From Spirochaetales bacterium (GTDB taxonomy: Bacteria > Spirochaetota > Spirochaetia > DSM-2461), in the NCBI GenBank assembly GCA_028533045.1, contig JAQQAP010000037.1:248001-312000 (forward strand): a DNA stretch of 64,000 nt, written 5' to 3'. Below are positions 1 through 7,418 of the stretch, one piece after another (position 1 is the first letter of the stretch; each line of letters opens with the position of its first letter). The notes under the pieces were generated by a model. That model was not told the DNA's origin. It ran no database searches and saw only the letters and a program-made list of their open reading frames with translations. The translations under genes were made by a program, and so were the position numbers.

Positions 1-1011
1 CTGGAAGATCTGGATTATGTCATCGTAAACCATATGGAACCGGATCACTCGGGAATGCTCAAGGACTTTGTGTCCAAAAACAAAAAGGCCCGTTTTATCT
101 GTTCCGAAAAAGCCGTTCCCCTTCTACAGCAGTTCTGTTCTGTTCCGGAAGATCGAATTGACAGTGTAAAAGACGGAGATACACTGGACTTAGGCCAGGG
201 ACAGGTTCTCACTTTTTTTATGGTTCCCAATGTTCATTGGCCGGAAACCATGGTTACTTGGCTTGATTCGGAAAAGACCCTTTTTGCCTGTGATGCCTTC
301 GGTTCTTACGGTAAGGTTGAGGATGAGATTTTTGACGATCAGCTTTCCGATGAAAGAGCCGCCTTCTACGAAAAGGAAGCTCTTCGCTACTATGCCAATA
401 TAGTGGCATCCTTCTCAATGTTTGTAGACAAGGCCATTGCCAAGCTGGCCGGTTTGGATATTAAGATAATCGCCCCTTCCCACGGTATTGTCTGGAGAAA
501 GAATCCGGCAAAGATTATCGAGCATTATCAACGTTACGCTTCCTATGCGAAAGGACCGGCGGAGAAAGAGGTATGTCTCGTGTGGGCGTCCATGTACGGC
601 AATACGGAAAAAGCCGTATCTCCCCTCATTAGAGGTCTGAAAGAGGAAGGTGTTGAGGTAAACCTGTTTCGGGTACCCCAGGATGACCTGGGACATATCC
701 TTGCGGCTGCCTGGAAATCGGCGGGCCTGATTTTTGCCATGCCCACCTATGAATATAAAATGTTTCCTCCTATGGCTACCGTTGTGGATGACCTTATGAT
801 CAAAAAGGTCAAGAACAAAAAGGTCCTGCGCGTAGGGTCGTTCGGATGGGTCGGCGGTGCGGAAAAGGATTTCCGAACACGTACGGAGAAGGCCGGATGG
901 GATATTATGGACAGTGTTGAGTTCCAGGGATGTCCCACTGAGGAAGATCTTAAGAACGTAGAAAATTCCGCTCGTGAATTGGCTAAGCAGATTAAGGAAT
1001 TTGTCGGCTAA
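1..1011 (+). CDS. fprA: Class A flavodiiron protein (FprA family), 5' end missing
   Basis: The product reduces O2 to water and/or NO to N2O in the cytoplasm with electrons from rubredoxin or an NADH:rubredoxin reductase, protecting anaerobes. The reading frame is open at base 1, so the N-terminus lies outside the window. The visible part begins inside the beta-lactamase-like di-iron domain: the HMEPDH ligand motif (codons 11-16), a later His in 'NVHWPE', Asp in 'ACDAFG' and His in 'PSHG' complete the known iron ligands. A flavodoxin domain starts at about codon 192 ('WASMYGNTEKA', FMN phosphate loop) and runs to the end, with no extra rubredoxin or reductase domain, hence class A. It ends five bases from the convergent gene that follows. 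Family assignment is firm; choice of O2 or NO cannot be read from the sequence. Confidence 0.93.
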   Translation: MEDLDYVIVNHMEPDHSGMLKDFVSKNKKARFICSEKAVPLLQQFCSVPEDRIDSVKDGDTLDLGQGQVLTFFMVPNVHWPETMVTWLDSEKTLFACDAFGSYGKVEDEIFDDQLSDERAAFYEKEALRYYANIVASFSMFVDKAIAKLAGLDIKIIAPSHGIVWRKNPAKIIEHYQRYASYAKGPAEKEVCLVWASMYGNTEKAVSPLIRGLKEEGVEVNLFRVPQDDLGHILAAAWKSAGLIFAMPTYEYKMFPPMATVVDDLMIKKVKNKKVLRVGSFGWVGGAEKDFRTRTEKAGWDIMDSVEFQGCPTEEDLKNVENSARELAKQIKEFVG

Positions 1012-1016
1012 AGAGA

Positions 1017-1970
1017 TTACTCGCTGAGGTAGTCAGTAATGGCTTCTTTCAGTGAGTATTGTCCCGGGCCATCCCATTCAAGGGGAAAAAGGGCTACACC
1101 GGCTAGTCCTTTTTCCCGGGCATATTCCGCTTTACGCCGGGCCATGTCTGTTCCGTTAAAGTAATAATTTTCTTTTTCATTCTCGTTTGCCAGGGGGAGG
1201 TAGGTCTCCACTATAGAGTAGTAGGGTAACTTGTCCACCCAGTATTGGGGTGTATTACTCTTATAGTTTCTCCCGTATAAGGGAAGGGACAGGATGAGTT
1301 TCTCCGGGGGGATTTTTTTTCTCACAAGAAAATTTTCAACGGTCTCGTTTACGTTTTCCATAGTGGAATGCCTGCCGGAATAGTCATAGGCTTTCATAAT
1401 AATATAATCCGATTCCTCGATGAGTTCAGGTAGGGCTTCCTCTTTGTAATTCAGGCTATAATAATATAATAAGTCTTTTGTTAACTCACTTCTTAAATCA
1501 AGAATTAGGTCGGTAAGATTCTCGTTAACAGAAGAATCCTTACCCAAGGTCAATTCCCAGAGGATTCCTTTGTAATGATTCTCCATGAGCCGTTCTTGTG
1601 TTTTTTCAAGCCACTCTTTTCTTTCTTTCAGATTCTCCCATTGGATCAGGTCCTTTTCTGTGAGAGAAAGTGATAAAAGCAAATTTCCATCCCATAAAAG
1701 AGCAATTCTTTCTTCGTAAAGGCGAGTACAGCTATCGGAAGAATCGAAGGAAGGGACAATGAAATCGGTTAAGCCGTCGTTGAGTCTGAAGAAGGTATTG
1801 TTCCCCTCCCAGGGCCAAGGAGATAAAAGGTAATTCTTTTCCTTTAAAGAGTCATTCTGCAGATGGGGGGAGCTTTGCTGTTCAGAGAAGATTCCCATAA
1901 AATGAAAATCATTGGCTGAGATCATCTGTGTGAAAAGACAAACAAATAAATAGGATAACAATTTTTTCAC
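1017..1970 (-). CDS. Secreted GH18-like (chitinase-fold) protein with degenerate active site
   Basis: A 317-aa protein with an N-terminal signal peptide (hydrophobic residues about 4-18), so exported. The barrel resembles glycoside hydrolase family 18: 'KLILSLPLYGRNY' is the typical strand-6 motif and 'IMKAYDYSG' matches the M-x-YD region. The catalytic DxxDxDxE signature should appear as GxDIDWE, but here the matching strand reads 'YKGILWELTLG', keeping at most the Glu. It may therefore bind rather than cleave N-acetylglucosamine polymers, like other catalytically dead GH18 relatives; this is inference. Translation starts at GTG (1970) with no Shine-Dalgarno site, and a good promoter ends just upstream. 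It is convergent with the flavodiiron gene and divergent from the M24 peptidase. Fold call is moderately sure; function is unknown. Confidence 0.7.
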   Translation of the reverse strand: MKKLLSYLFVCLFTQMISANDFHFMGIFSEQQSSPHLQNDSLKEKNYLLSPWPWEGNNTFFRLNDGLTDFIVPSFDSSDSCTRLYEERIALLWDGNLLLSLSLTEKDLIQWENLKERKEWLEKTQERLMENHYKGILWELTLGKDSSVNENLTDLILDLRSELTKDLLYYYSLNYKEEALPELIEESDYIIMKAYDYSGRHSTMENVNETVENFLVRKKIPPEKLILSLPLYGRNYKSNTPQYWVDKLPYYSIVETYLPLANENEKENYYFNGTDMARRKAEYAREKGLAGVALFPLEWDGPGQYSLKEAITDYLSE

Positions 1971-1976
1971 GACTTA

Positions 1977-2005
1977 AATTTAACTTAAGCTAAGGATTTC
2001 ATCAA
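1977..2005 (-). promoter_or_regulatory. Sigma-70 promoter of the GH18-like gene, leaderless geometry
   Basis: On the minus strand a -35 TTGATG (2005-2000) and a -10 TAAATT (1982-1977) are separated by exactly 17 bases. Only six bases (1976-1971) lie between the -10 and the GTG start, so transcription should begin at or next to the start codon. No Shine-Dalgarno site is present. Read by eye; not experimentally supported. Confidence 0.55.
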
Positions 2006-2032
2006 GGGCCTAATATTGTCGCAGAAGCATAC

Positions 2033-2038
2033 GATAAT
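2033..2038 (+). promoter_or_regulatory. Putative -10 box of the M24 peptidase gene
   Basis: GATAAT is followed by six bases and then the ATG at 2045, the same spacing as in the divergent gene. No convincing -35 is found at 16-18 bases upstream. The intervening AGAAGA could instead act as a weak Shine-Dalgarno site, so this call is tentative. Confidence 0.35.
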
Positions 2039-2044
2039 AGAAGA

Positions 2045-2716
2045 ATGAATAATAATTTTTCCTCATTAGCCCGAATGGTGTGGGATGAGCCGATTGATTT
2101 TGCCCTAATGGAAGAGGGACGTCAGATTATTGAAAGACTTTTTGATTATGTAAAAAATGCAGATCATAGAGGACATACCTTTAGGGACGTACGGGATCGC
2201 ATCATTGAACTTCTTCCAACCCTTGAGGATTACCATATCGATCTTATCCCGGAAGATATCCCTTACCACAGGACGCCGGAGGAGAGAGTTATCAAAGAGG
2301 GGGAACTTATCACCTTGGATTGTGCCGTTAAGCACAAAGGGCTTTGGGCGGACAGGGCTTGTACCGTTTCTACCGGTTCTCTTGATAAAATAAGAAGGGA
2401 GCTCTTATTGACGGCTCAAGGAGCTTTTTCCACAGTTAAAAAAGAATCCCGACCGGGAGCCTCTTTTCGTGAAGTTATAACTGCCTTGAACAAAGAGGTC
2501 GATAAAGGGCTTTGCCGGGTTATGCCGAATTGCGGTGGCCACGGTATTGGATATGAATTACATCAGGGCGCGGAATACATTTACAGTGAAGTAGACAGCA
2601 CTCTCGTCATTCCCGATCATGAAGCCTTTACGGTAGAACCGGTAATTTATATTGAGGTTGCAGGCCAAAAACTGTACGCCTATTTTGAAGATACAATCCT
2701 TCCCGAAAGTACGTAA
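2045..2716 (+). CDS. M24 family metallopeptidase (methionine aminopeptidase-like)
   Basis: A 223-aa cytoplasmic protein with the 'pita-bread' fold of methionine and Xaa-Pro aminopeptidases. All five di-metal ligands can be placed: Asp92 and Asp103 (eleven apart, in 'LDCAVKHKGLWAD'), His166 ('GGHGIGYELH'), Glu198 ('FTVEPV') and Glu215 ('YFEDT'). It is shorter than standard type I methionine aminopeptidase (about 250 aa), and the substrate-side His of the CHGIP motif is not clearly aligned: the region reads 'IPEDIPYH'. It may be a paralogue with different substrate preference rather than the housekeeping Map. It is a single gene between divergent and tRNA promoters. The poly-T stretch after the stop lacks an obvious stem. 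Confidence 0.85.
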   Translation: MNNNFSSLARMVWDEPIDFALMEEGRQIIERLFDYVKNADHRGHTFRDVRDRIIELLPTLEDYHIDLIPEDIPYHRTPEERVIKEGELITLDCAVKHKGLWADRACTVSTGSLDKIRRELLLTAQGAFSTVKKESRPGASFREVITALNKEVDKGLCRVMPNCGGHGIGYELHQGAEYIYSEVDSTLVIPDHEAFTVEPVIYIEVAGQKLYAYFEDTILPEST

Positions 2717-2748
2717 AAAATCTTTTTTTATTTTTTTTGAGAACCTTG

Positions 2749-2777
2749 TTGACACTTTTTTTAAATCCCGTTATATT
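2749..2777 (+). promoter_or_regulatory. Strong promoter of the tRNA-Thr/tRNA-Tyr unit
   Basis: A consensus -35 TTGACA (2749-2754) and a -10 TATATT (2772-2777) are separated by 17 bases. The start site is expected near 2784, about 30 bases before tRNA-Thr. The 5' leader forms a small hairpin (2785-2791 pairing with 2800-2806) that would be removed during processing. Confidence 0.8.
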
Positions 2778-2813
2778 AACGCTCGTTGCTGAGATACAGC
2801 AGCAACAAACCAT

Positions 2814-2887
2814 GCCAACTTAGCTCAGCTGGCCAGAGCACGTGACTTGTAATCTCGGGGTCGTCAGTTCGAATCTGACAGTTGGCT
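2814..2887 (+). tRNA. tRNA-Thr (anticodon TGT)
   Basis: A full cloverleaf can be folded. The acceptor stem GCCAACT/AGTTGGC pairs perfectly, the D stem is GCTC/GAGC, and the T arm is GTCAG-TTCGAAT-CTGAC. The anticodon loop CTTGTAA carries TGT. The anticodon stem CGTGA/TCTCG contains one T-T opposition at its centre. The discriminator is T and CCA is not encoded. Confidence 0.95.
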
Positions 2888-2909
2888 CATCAGCTTAGGC
2901 TAATAACAC

Positions 2910-2990
2910 GGGGAGGTTCCCGAGCGGTCAAAGGGGGCAGACTGTAAATCTGTTGCTTCGGCTTCGAAGGTTCGAATCCTTCTCTCCCCA
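2910..2990 (+). tRNA. tRNA-Tyr (anticodon GTA)
   Basis: A class II tRNA with a long variable arm. The acceptor stem GGGGAGG/TCTCCCC contains one G-T pair, the anticodon stem-loop CAGA-CTGTAAA-TCTG gives anticodon GTA, and the T arm is GAAGG-TTCGAAT-CCTTC. The discriminator is A and CCA is not encoded. It lies 22 bases after tRNA-Thr and is presumably cotranscribed with it. Confidence 0.95.
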
Positions 2991-2991
2991 T

Positions 2992-3025
2992 AAGGGTCTT
3001 CTTATTTAAGAAGACCCTTTTTTTT
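2992..3025 (+). terminator. Rho-independent terminator of the tRNA unit
   Basis: A perfect 12-bp stem (AAGGGTCTTCTT, 2992-3003, with 3008-3019) and a four-base loop are followed by eight T residues (3018-3025). The next gene begins only 17 bases after the T tract, so any transcript of that gene from the tRNA promoter must read through this hairpin. Confidence 0.9.
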
Positions 3026-3042
3026 ATTTCAGGAGTAAAGAA

Positions 3043-3480
3043 ATGTCTGATCCCTTTTATAGCAAAGGTTTGAAATTTGAATGTCAGCAGTGCGGTTATT
3101 GCTGCCGCAATGAACCGGGTTACGTTTTTCTTTCCGAAGAGGATCTTTCTGCTCTTCTTAAAGAAACAGGCCTCGATAGGGACGCTTTTATAAAAGAGTA
3201 CTGTAAAGTTGCCGATATGGGTTACGAAAAAAGAATCAGTATTAAAGAAAAACCCAATAACGATTGTATTTTTTGGGATAACGGGGGATGTTCCGTTTAC
3301 AAGGCCAGACCTTTCCAGTGTCGCAGTTATCCCTTTTGGGCTATGGTTGTGGAGAATGAACAGGTATGGGAAGAGGAAAAGGCCTACTGTCCCGGAATTG
3401 GTAAAGGAAAGGTGCATCGTAAGGAAGAGATTGAGGACTGGTTGAAAAAAAGATTGAATCAGACTTTGATTTCCCGGTAA
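3043..3480 (+). CDS. YkgJ-type cysteine-cluster protein (putative metal binding)
   Basis: A 145-aa protein of the zinc/iron-chelating YkgJ family (UPF0153). The N-terminal cluster 'CQQCGYCCRNEPG' gives the CxxCxxCC signature, followed by a single Cys in the 'GGCSVY' region, 'RPFQCRSYPFW' and a last Cys in 'YCPGIGKG'. These Cys are thought to bind a metal or an Fe-S cluster; no enzymatic role is established. The start is well supported by AGGAG at 3031-3035, seven bases before ATG. The gene follows a tRNA terminator with no room for its own promoter between them, and its 3' end holds the promoter of the next operon. Confidence 0.85.
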   Translation: MSDPFYSKGLKFECQQCGYCCRNEPGYVFLSEEDLSALLKETGLDRDAFIKEYCKVADMGYEKRISIKEKPNNDCIFWDNGGCSVYKARPFQCRSYPFWAMVVENEQVWEEEKAYCPGIGKGKVHRKEEIEDWLKKRLNQTLISR

Positions 3481-3493
3481 ATTTCGCTATATT
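3466..3493 (+). promoter_or_regulatory. Promoter at the head of the MBL-mltG-dnaG-rpoD gene train
   Basis: A -35 TTGATT (3466-3471) inside the end of the ykgJ-type gene and a -10 TATATT (3488-3493) are 16 bases apart. The start site is expected near 3500, leaving a leader of about nine bases that still contains GGAG before the ATG at 3509. Confidence 0.6.
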
Positions 3494-3508
3494 GTTAGGG
3501 GAGTAAAT

Positions 3509-4459
3509 ATGCAGATCAGGTTTTGGGGTGTCAGAGGATCCTGTCCTACGCCATTAAAACCCGCGGAAGTCACGGGAAAAATCAGCTCTATCTTACAAAG
3601 GATAACTCCGGAAGATATAGCTTCCCCCCGGGCTAAAGAACGCTTTATCGCTCAACTTCCCCTTCATTTAAAATCTACCACTGGGGGTAACACGGCCTGT
3701 GTAGAAGTACGGCTGGAAGATAACACCCTTATTATTCTAGATTGCGGATCCGGGTTACGGTCCCTTTATGATAACTTGGTTTCCGATGGGGATCAGATTC
3801 GAGATTACCACATTTTTCTCACCCATTTTCATTATGACCATCTTGTGGGGATGCCTTTTTTTACACCTCTTTATGATAAAAATAATCGGGTGCATTTTTA
3901 CAGCCCCTATGGAAAAATGGAAAAGATAGTGCGGGAATATTTCCGAAAGCCCTATCATCCTGTTCCTTTTGATGCATTTCAGGCTCAGATAGAGTTTAAT
4001 GTTATAGGACGGGAATCCCTTTGGTTAGGACCGGCGAAAATTGATTGGGTTAAAAGAAACCATCCCGACGGTTCTGTTGCATACAGAATTGAAGAAGGGA
4101 AGGGAGTTTTTATCTTTTCCACTGATACGGAACTTGAAGAAAAAAACTTCAAGAAGACCCGTAAAAACATTAGTTTTTTTCAGGATGCCGATGTCCTTGT
4201 TATGGACGGTCAGTATGATTTGACCGAAGCAATAGATAAAATGACCTGGGGCCATTCCTCCTATAGTATGGCTGTTGAGTTTGCCCAGGAATTCGATATT
4301 AAGAAACTTATGATCTACCATCATGAACCTATGAATGATGACAGGCAAATCGACAAGTATTTAAAGGTGGCCCGCACCTACACGGAAATGCTGAATAAAA
4401 AACTGGGGAAAAAACTTATTCTTGACTTTGCTCTTGAGGAAGGCCGAATTGAATTATGA
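3509..4459 (+). CDS. MBL-fold metallo-hydrolase
   Basis: A 316-aa cytoplasmic metallo-beta-lactamase-fold hydrolase. The opening 'MQIRFWGVRGSCPTP' is typical of the phosphodiesterase/RNase Z-like side of the superfamily. Metal ligands are visible: His106-x-His108-x-Asp110-His111, His185 ('RNHPDG'), Asp206 ('FSTDTE') and a C-terminal His in 'YHHEPMND'. The substrate is not evident; cyclic nucleotides, nucleic acids or a phosphodiester metabolite are all possible. GGGGAG precedes the ATG by five bases. The last 11 bases overlap the next small gene, implying translational coupling. It is the first gene of a long plus-strand cluster. Confidence 0.85.
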   Translation: MQIRFWGVRGSCPTPLKPAEVTGKISSILQRITPEDIASPRAKERFIAQLPLHLKSTTGGNTACVEVRLEDNTLIILDCGSGLRSLYDNLVSDGDQIRDYHIFLTHFHYDHLVGMPFFTPLYDKNNRVHFYSPYGKMEKIVREYFRKPYHPVPFDAFQAQIEFNVIGRESLWLGPAKIDWVKRNHPDGSVAYRIEEGKGVFIFSTDTELEEKNFKKTRKNISFFQDADVLVMDGQYDLTEAIDKMTWGHSSYSMAVEFAQEFDIKKLMIYHHEPMNDDRQIDKYLKVARTYTEMLNKKLGKKLILDFALEEGRIEL

Positions 4460-4637
4460 AAAACTGAATCTTACCATGGATATTGTCACGGCAGAAAAGC
4501 TCTACTCCTTTCTCTATAGAAGGGAAGAAAAGTTGGAACAGGAACTTGTCTACTTGCTTGATTATATGGAAAAGGATATTTTCTCTTCCTACAGTATCGA
4601 AAAAATGAAGGAGCTTACATTTGAAAAAAAAGCTTAA
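4449..4637 (+). CDS. Small conserved-looking protein of unknown function, 62 aa
   Basis: A short frame overlapping both neighbours: 11 bases with the MBL gene and 17 bases with mltG. I place the start at TTG 4449 because a strong Shine-Dalgarno GAGGAAGG (4436-4443) lies five bases upstream. An ATG at 4476 would give 53 aa but lacks such a site. The product is acidic, helix-prone and has no Cys, signal peptide or membrane segment. Its position invites a role in coupling translation of mltG or as a partner of MltG, but I recognise no family. Confidence 0.6.
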   Translation: MNYEKLNLTMDIVTAEKLYSFLYRREEKLEQELVYLLDYMEKDIFSSYSIEKMKELTFEKKA

Positions 4638-5661
4638 AATAATATTGATTGCCCTTTTTGTTGTAATCGCAGCCGGGGCAAGCGCAGGGCTTTTTCTTTT
4701 TAAGAGTTACAATCAGGCACCTGAAGAGTGGGTTGAGGAATATTCACTTCTTGTTGAACCGGGTATGACAATTTCTTCTATCGGTCATTTGCTCGAAAGG
4801 GACGGTATTATTTCCTCCTATTATGTTTTTCGCTTTATCCATGAAATAAAAGGTGGAAAAAACATTATTCCCACCGGTGCCTATACCTTGAGTCCGGGAA
4901 TGGAAAGCAGTGAGGTCTATGAAAAGCTTGTGGCCGGGGAACAGGATATGATTTCCCTTACTTTACCCGAAGGCTGGACTGTTTCTAAAATTGCCAAACG
5001 ATTGGAAGCTTATGGTGTCTGTAATGAAAAGGACTTTTTGGCCGTAGCATCGGATCGGGATTTTATAGATTCCTTAGGGTTAAGTGCGGAAACTTTAGAA
5101 GGCTACCTTTTTCCGGATACCTATCGTTTTGTTTATGACGAATCGGCAGAGAATGTGGCTCGGGCTATGGTGGAGAACTTTCTTGGCCAACTGTCCCGTC
5201 TTTATCCGGACTGGAAGGATCTTACCGATGAACAATTAAGAAATAAGATTACTATGGCCTCTATTATAGAAAAAGAATACCGCCTTGAAGAGGAAGCGCC
5301 CCTTATTGCTTCCGTTTTTTATAACAGGCTCGACAGTCCCAACTTCCCTTTTCTTCAGTCCTGTGCCACAGTTGTGTATGTTATAACTGACAAGCTGGGT
5401 AAAGCTCATCCTGACCGGCTTCTCTATCGGGATCTGGAGATAGAAAGTCCCTATAATACCTATAATACAGAAGGGTTGCCCCCCGGTGCTATCTGTAGCC
5501 CCGGATTAACCGCCCTTGATGCTTCCTTTTATCCGGCCCAAACGAATTATGTGTTTTTTGTTGTTAAGGATAGCCGGATTGGCAGTCATAATTTCTCTTC
5601 CGATTACGGTGATTTCCTTGAAAACAAGGATAACTATCTAGAGAGTTTCAGGAGTAAATAG
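4621..5661 (+). CDS. mltG: Endolytic murein transglycosylase MltG
   Basis: An inner-membrane lytic transglycosylase that cuts nascent glycan strands and is thought to set their length (YceG family). The 346-aa product has one N-terminal membrane anchor (residues about 5-27), a LysM-like subdomain, and the catalytic region 'MASIIEKEYR' with Glu217 as the expected catalytic acid. It ends with the family signature 'SPYNTYNTEGLPPGAI'. The start is TTG, preceded by GGAG in the end of the preceding small gene. Its location upstream of primase, sigma factor and the mre/pbp2/rodA genes fits a cell-wall elongation role. Confidence 0.93.
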   Translation: MKKKLKIILIALFVVIAAGASAGLFLFKSYNQAPEEWVEEYSLLVEPGMTISSIGHLLERDGIISSYYVFRFIHEIKGGKNIIPTGAYTLSPGMESSEVYEKLVAGEQDMISLTLPEGWTVSKIAKRLEAYGVCNEKDFLAVASDRDFIDSLGLSAETLEGYLFPDTYRFVYDESAENVARAMVENFLGQLSRLYPDWKDLTDEQLRNKITMASIIEKEYRLEEEAPLIASVFYNRLDSPNFPFLQSCATVVYVITDKLGKAHPDRLLYRDLEIESPYNTYNTEGLPPGAICSPGLTALDASFYPAQTNYVFFVVKDSRIGSHNFSSDYGDFLENKDNYLESFRSK

Positions 5662-5664
5662 GTC

Positions 5665-7416
5665 TTGGCTGATAATCAGACGGAAGAAATCAAGGACAAA
5701 ATCAGCCTAGTCGATTATATTGGCCAATTTGTGTCCCTTCAAAACAGAGGGGGGCGCTATTGGGGGTGTTGTCCTTTTCACCAGGAGAAAACTCCCTCTT
5801 TTACGGTTGATCCCGATCGGAATTATTTTCACTGTTTTGGTTGTGGGAAGTCAGGCGATATATTCAGCTTTATGATGGAGCATGAGAAGTTGACCTTCCC
5901 CGAAGCTTTAGAAAAAGCAGCCGCCAAGGCCGGAGTCACTTTGGTTAGAAAGGGGCAAGGGAAAGGCCAGAATAAGGAGCTGAAATTACACAGGGAAGCT
6001 CTCACCGAGCTATATAATCGACTAACCACAACCTTTAGTTATTTTCTGTGGGAAAGTGACCAGGGGAAGGGGGGGCGTGATTACATTCTGTCCCGAGGGA
6101 TAAATGAAGAGACGATTCGCTTTTTTCAGTTGGGTTATGTTCCCTCCGATCCCCGTTGGCTTTATCAGTTCCTTCTAAATAAGAACTATTCCGAATCATT
6201 CCTGGATAGGAGCGGGTTATTTTCCCAGCGTCGTAAAGCCTATCCCCTGTTTAGGCACAGACTGGTTTTCCCGATTTTTTCTATGGATGGTTCTACCGTA
6301 GCTTATAGTGCTCGTCTTTTGGAAGGGGATGGCCCCAAATACATTAACTCTCCCGAAACGGAACTGTATAAAAAAAGAAAACTTCTTTTTGGTATAGGGA
6401 AAACGAAGGATTATATTCGAGAAGAGAAATCTTTTATTCTTTGCGAAGGGAATGTGGATGTGATGGCCTTGTATCAAGCGGGCTGTCGAAATTGCGTCGC
6501 CCCTTTGGGGACTGCTCTGACCGAGGAGCAGTTAAAGCTTCTTAAGCGTTATTGTGATAAGGGGGTCTTGCTTTTTGATGATGACAAGGCCGGTTTCGAG
6601 GCAACGAAAAAAGCCGCCATTCTTGCGGAAGAGCTTGATATAACCCTAAGGGCCGGCTTGTTGCCCGACGGTGAAGATCCGGCCGATGTCCTGCAAAAAA
6701 GAGGCGGCGATTATTTGAAAAAAATAGTTCATGACTCTATCATTATTTTTGATTTTTTGCTAAGATGTACAATTAGGATTGTAGACGTCAATACGCCGGA
6801 GGGTAAATCTACTGTAGTAAAAGAATTAACTCCCTATTTAAGGGCAGTGAAGTCAGAGGTGAAGCGCCAGTCGTATCTGGAAAGCATGGCTGATACACTT
6901 GGTCTGGATAGAAGAACAGTTATTTTGGAATATGAAAATCGATCCGCTCCCGCCGTTATAAAGCGGCAACAAGCGCCGGTCCGTGAACCGGAACAGATGA
7001 GTGAGGATTTGTATTTGGTTCTTATGGCTTTGTCTAATCCGGAAAGTGTAAATGACTTAAAGAAAAATCTTCATAGTGGAGAACTAAGGGACAAGAGAGC
7101 CGTCAGATTATGGGAATTGATGGAAAGAGTTAATGAAGTACCCCGGGATCCGAGCGAGTTGTTTGCTCAACTCAATGATGAAGAACCTCTGCTGTTTTAT
7201 AAAGAATGGATGAGTAAAGAAGAGATGAGTCTCAATGTATCGTCGACTCTGGAAAGAGGATTGAGGCAAATCAAATTGCGTAATCTTAAGTTGCGTAGCC
7301 GTGAGATAACGGTGTTGCTTAATAGTAAGGGCAAAAATGACGATAGGATTGAAGCGGAACTTCTAAACGAAAAGATGCGGATAGACCGGGAAATACAGAA
7401 TATTAAGGTGTTGTAG
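5665..7416 (+). CDS. dnaG: DNA primase DnaG
   Basis: Synthesises RNA primers at the replication fork. The 583-aa protein shows the CHC2 zinc finger (Cys36, His39, Cys57, Cys60), the RNA-polymerase core, and a Toprim domain with the conserved Glu in '[12 protein letters not shown]' and the acidic 'LFDDDKAG' motif. A C-terminal helicase-binding region begins at about residue 440. The start is TTG (5665) with CAGGAG ten bases upstream, three bases after the mltG stop. It is followed two bases later by rpoD, the classical macromolecular-synthesis arrangement, here without rpsU. Confidence 0.96.
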   Translation: MADNQTEEIKDKISLVDYIGQFVSLQNRGGRYWGCCPFHQEKTPSFTVDPDRNYFHCFGCGKSGDIFSFMMEHEKLTFPEALEKAAAKAGVTLVRKGQGKGQNKELKLHREALTELYNRLTTTFSYFLWESDQGKGGRDYILSRGINEETIRFFQLGYVPSDPRWLYQFLLNKNYSESFLDRSGLFSQRRKAYPLFRHRLVFPIFSMDGSTVAYSARLLEGDGPKYINSPETELYKKRKLLFGIGKTKDYIREEKSFILCEGNVDVMALYQAGCRNCVAPLGTALTEEQLKLLKRYCDKGVLLFDDDKAGFEATKKAAILAEELDITLRAGLLPDGEDPADVLQKRGGDYLKKIVHDSIIIFDFLLRCTIRIVDVNTPEGKSTVVKELTPYLRAVKSEVKRQSYLESMADTLGLDRRTVILEYENRSAPAVIKRQQAPVREPEQMSEDLYLVLMALSNPESVNDLKKNLHSGELRDKRAVRLWELMERVNEVPRDPSELFAQLNDEEPLLFYKEWMSKEEMSLNVSSTLERGLRQIKLRNLKLRSREITVLLNSKGKNDDRIEAELLNEKMRIDREIQNIKVL

Positions 7417-7418
7417 GA

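Noticed and set aside
2785-2806. Small hairpin in the tRNA leader that might be a riboswitch or attenuator
   Set aside because: Seven-base stem without T tract, located directly before tRNA-Thr; it is most simply explained as a processed leader.
2890-3417. Minus-strand frame of 175 codons
   Set aside because: It runs through tRNA-Tyr, its terminator and the ykgJ-type gene, all well supported on the plus strand.
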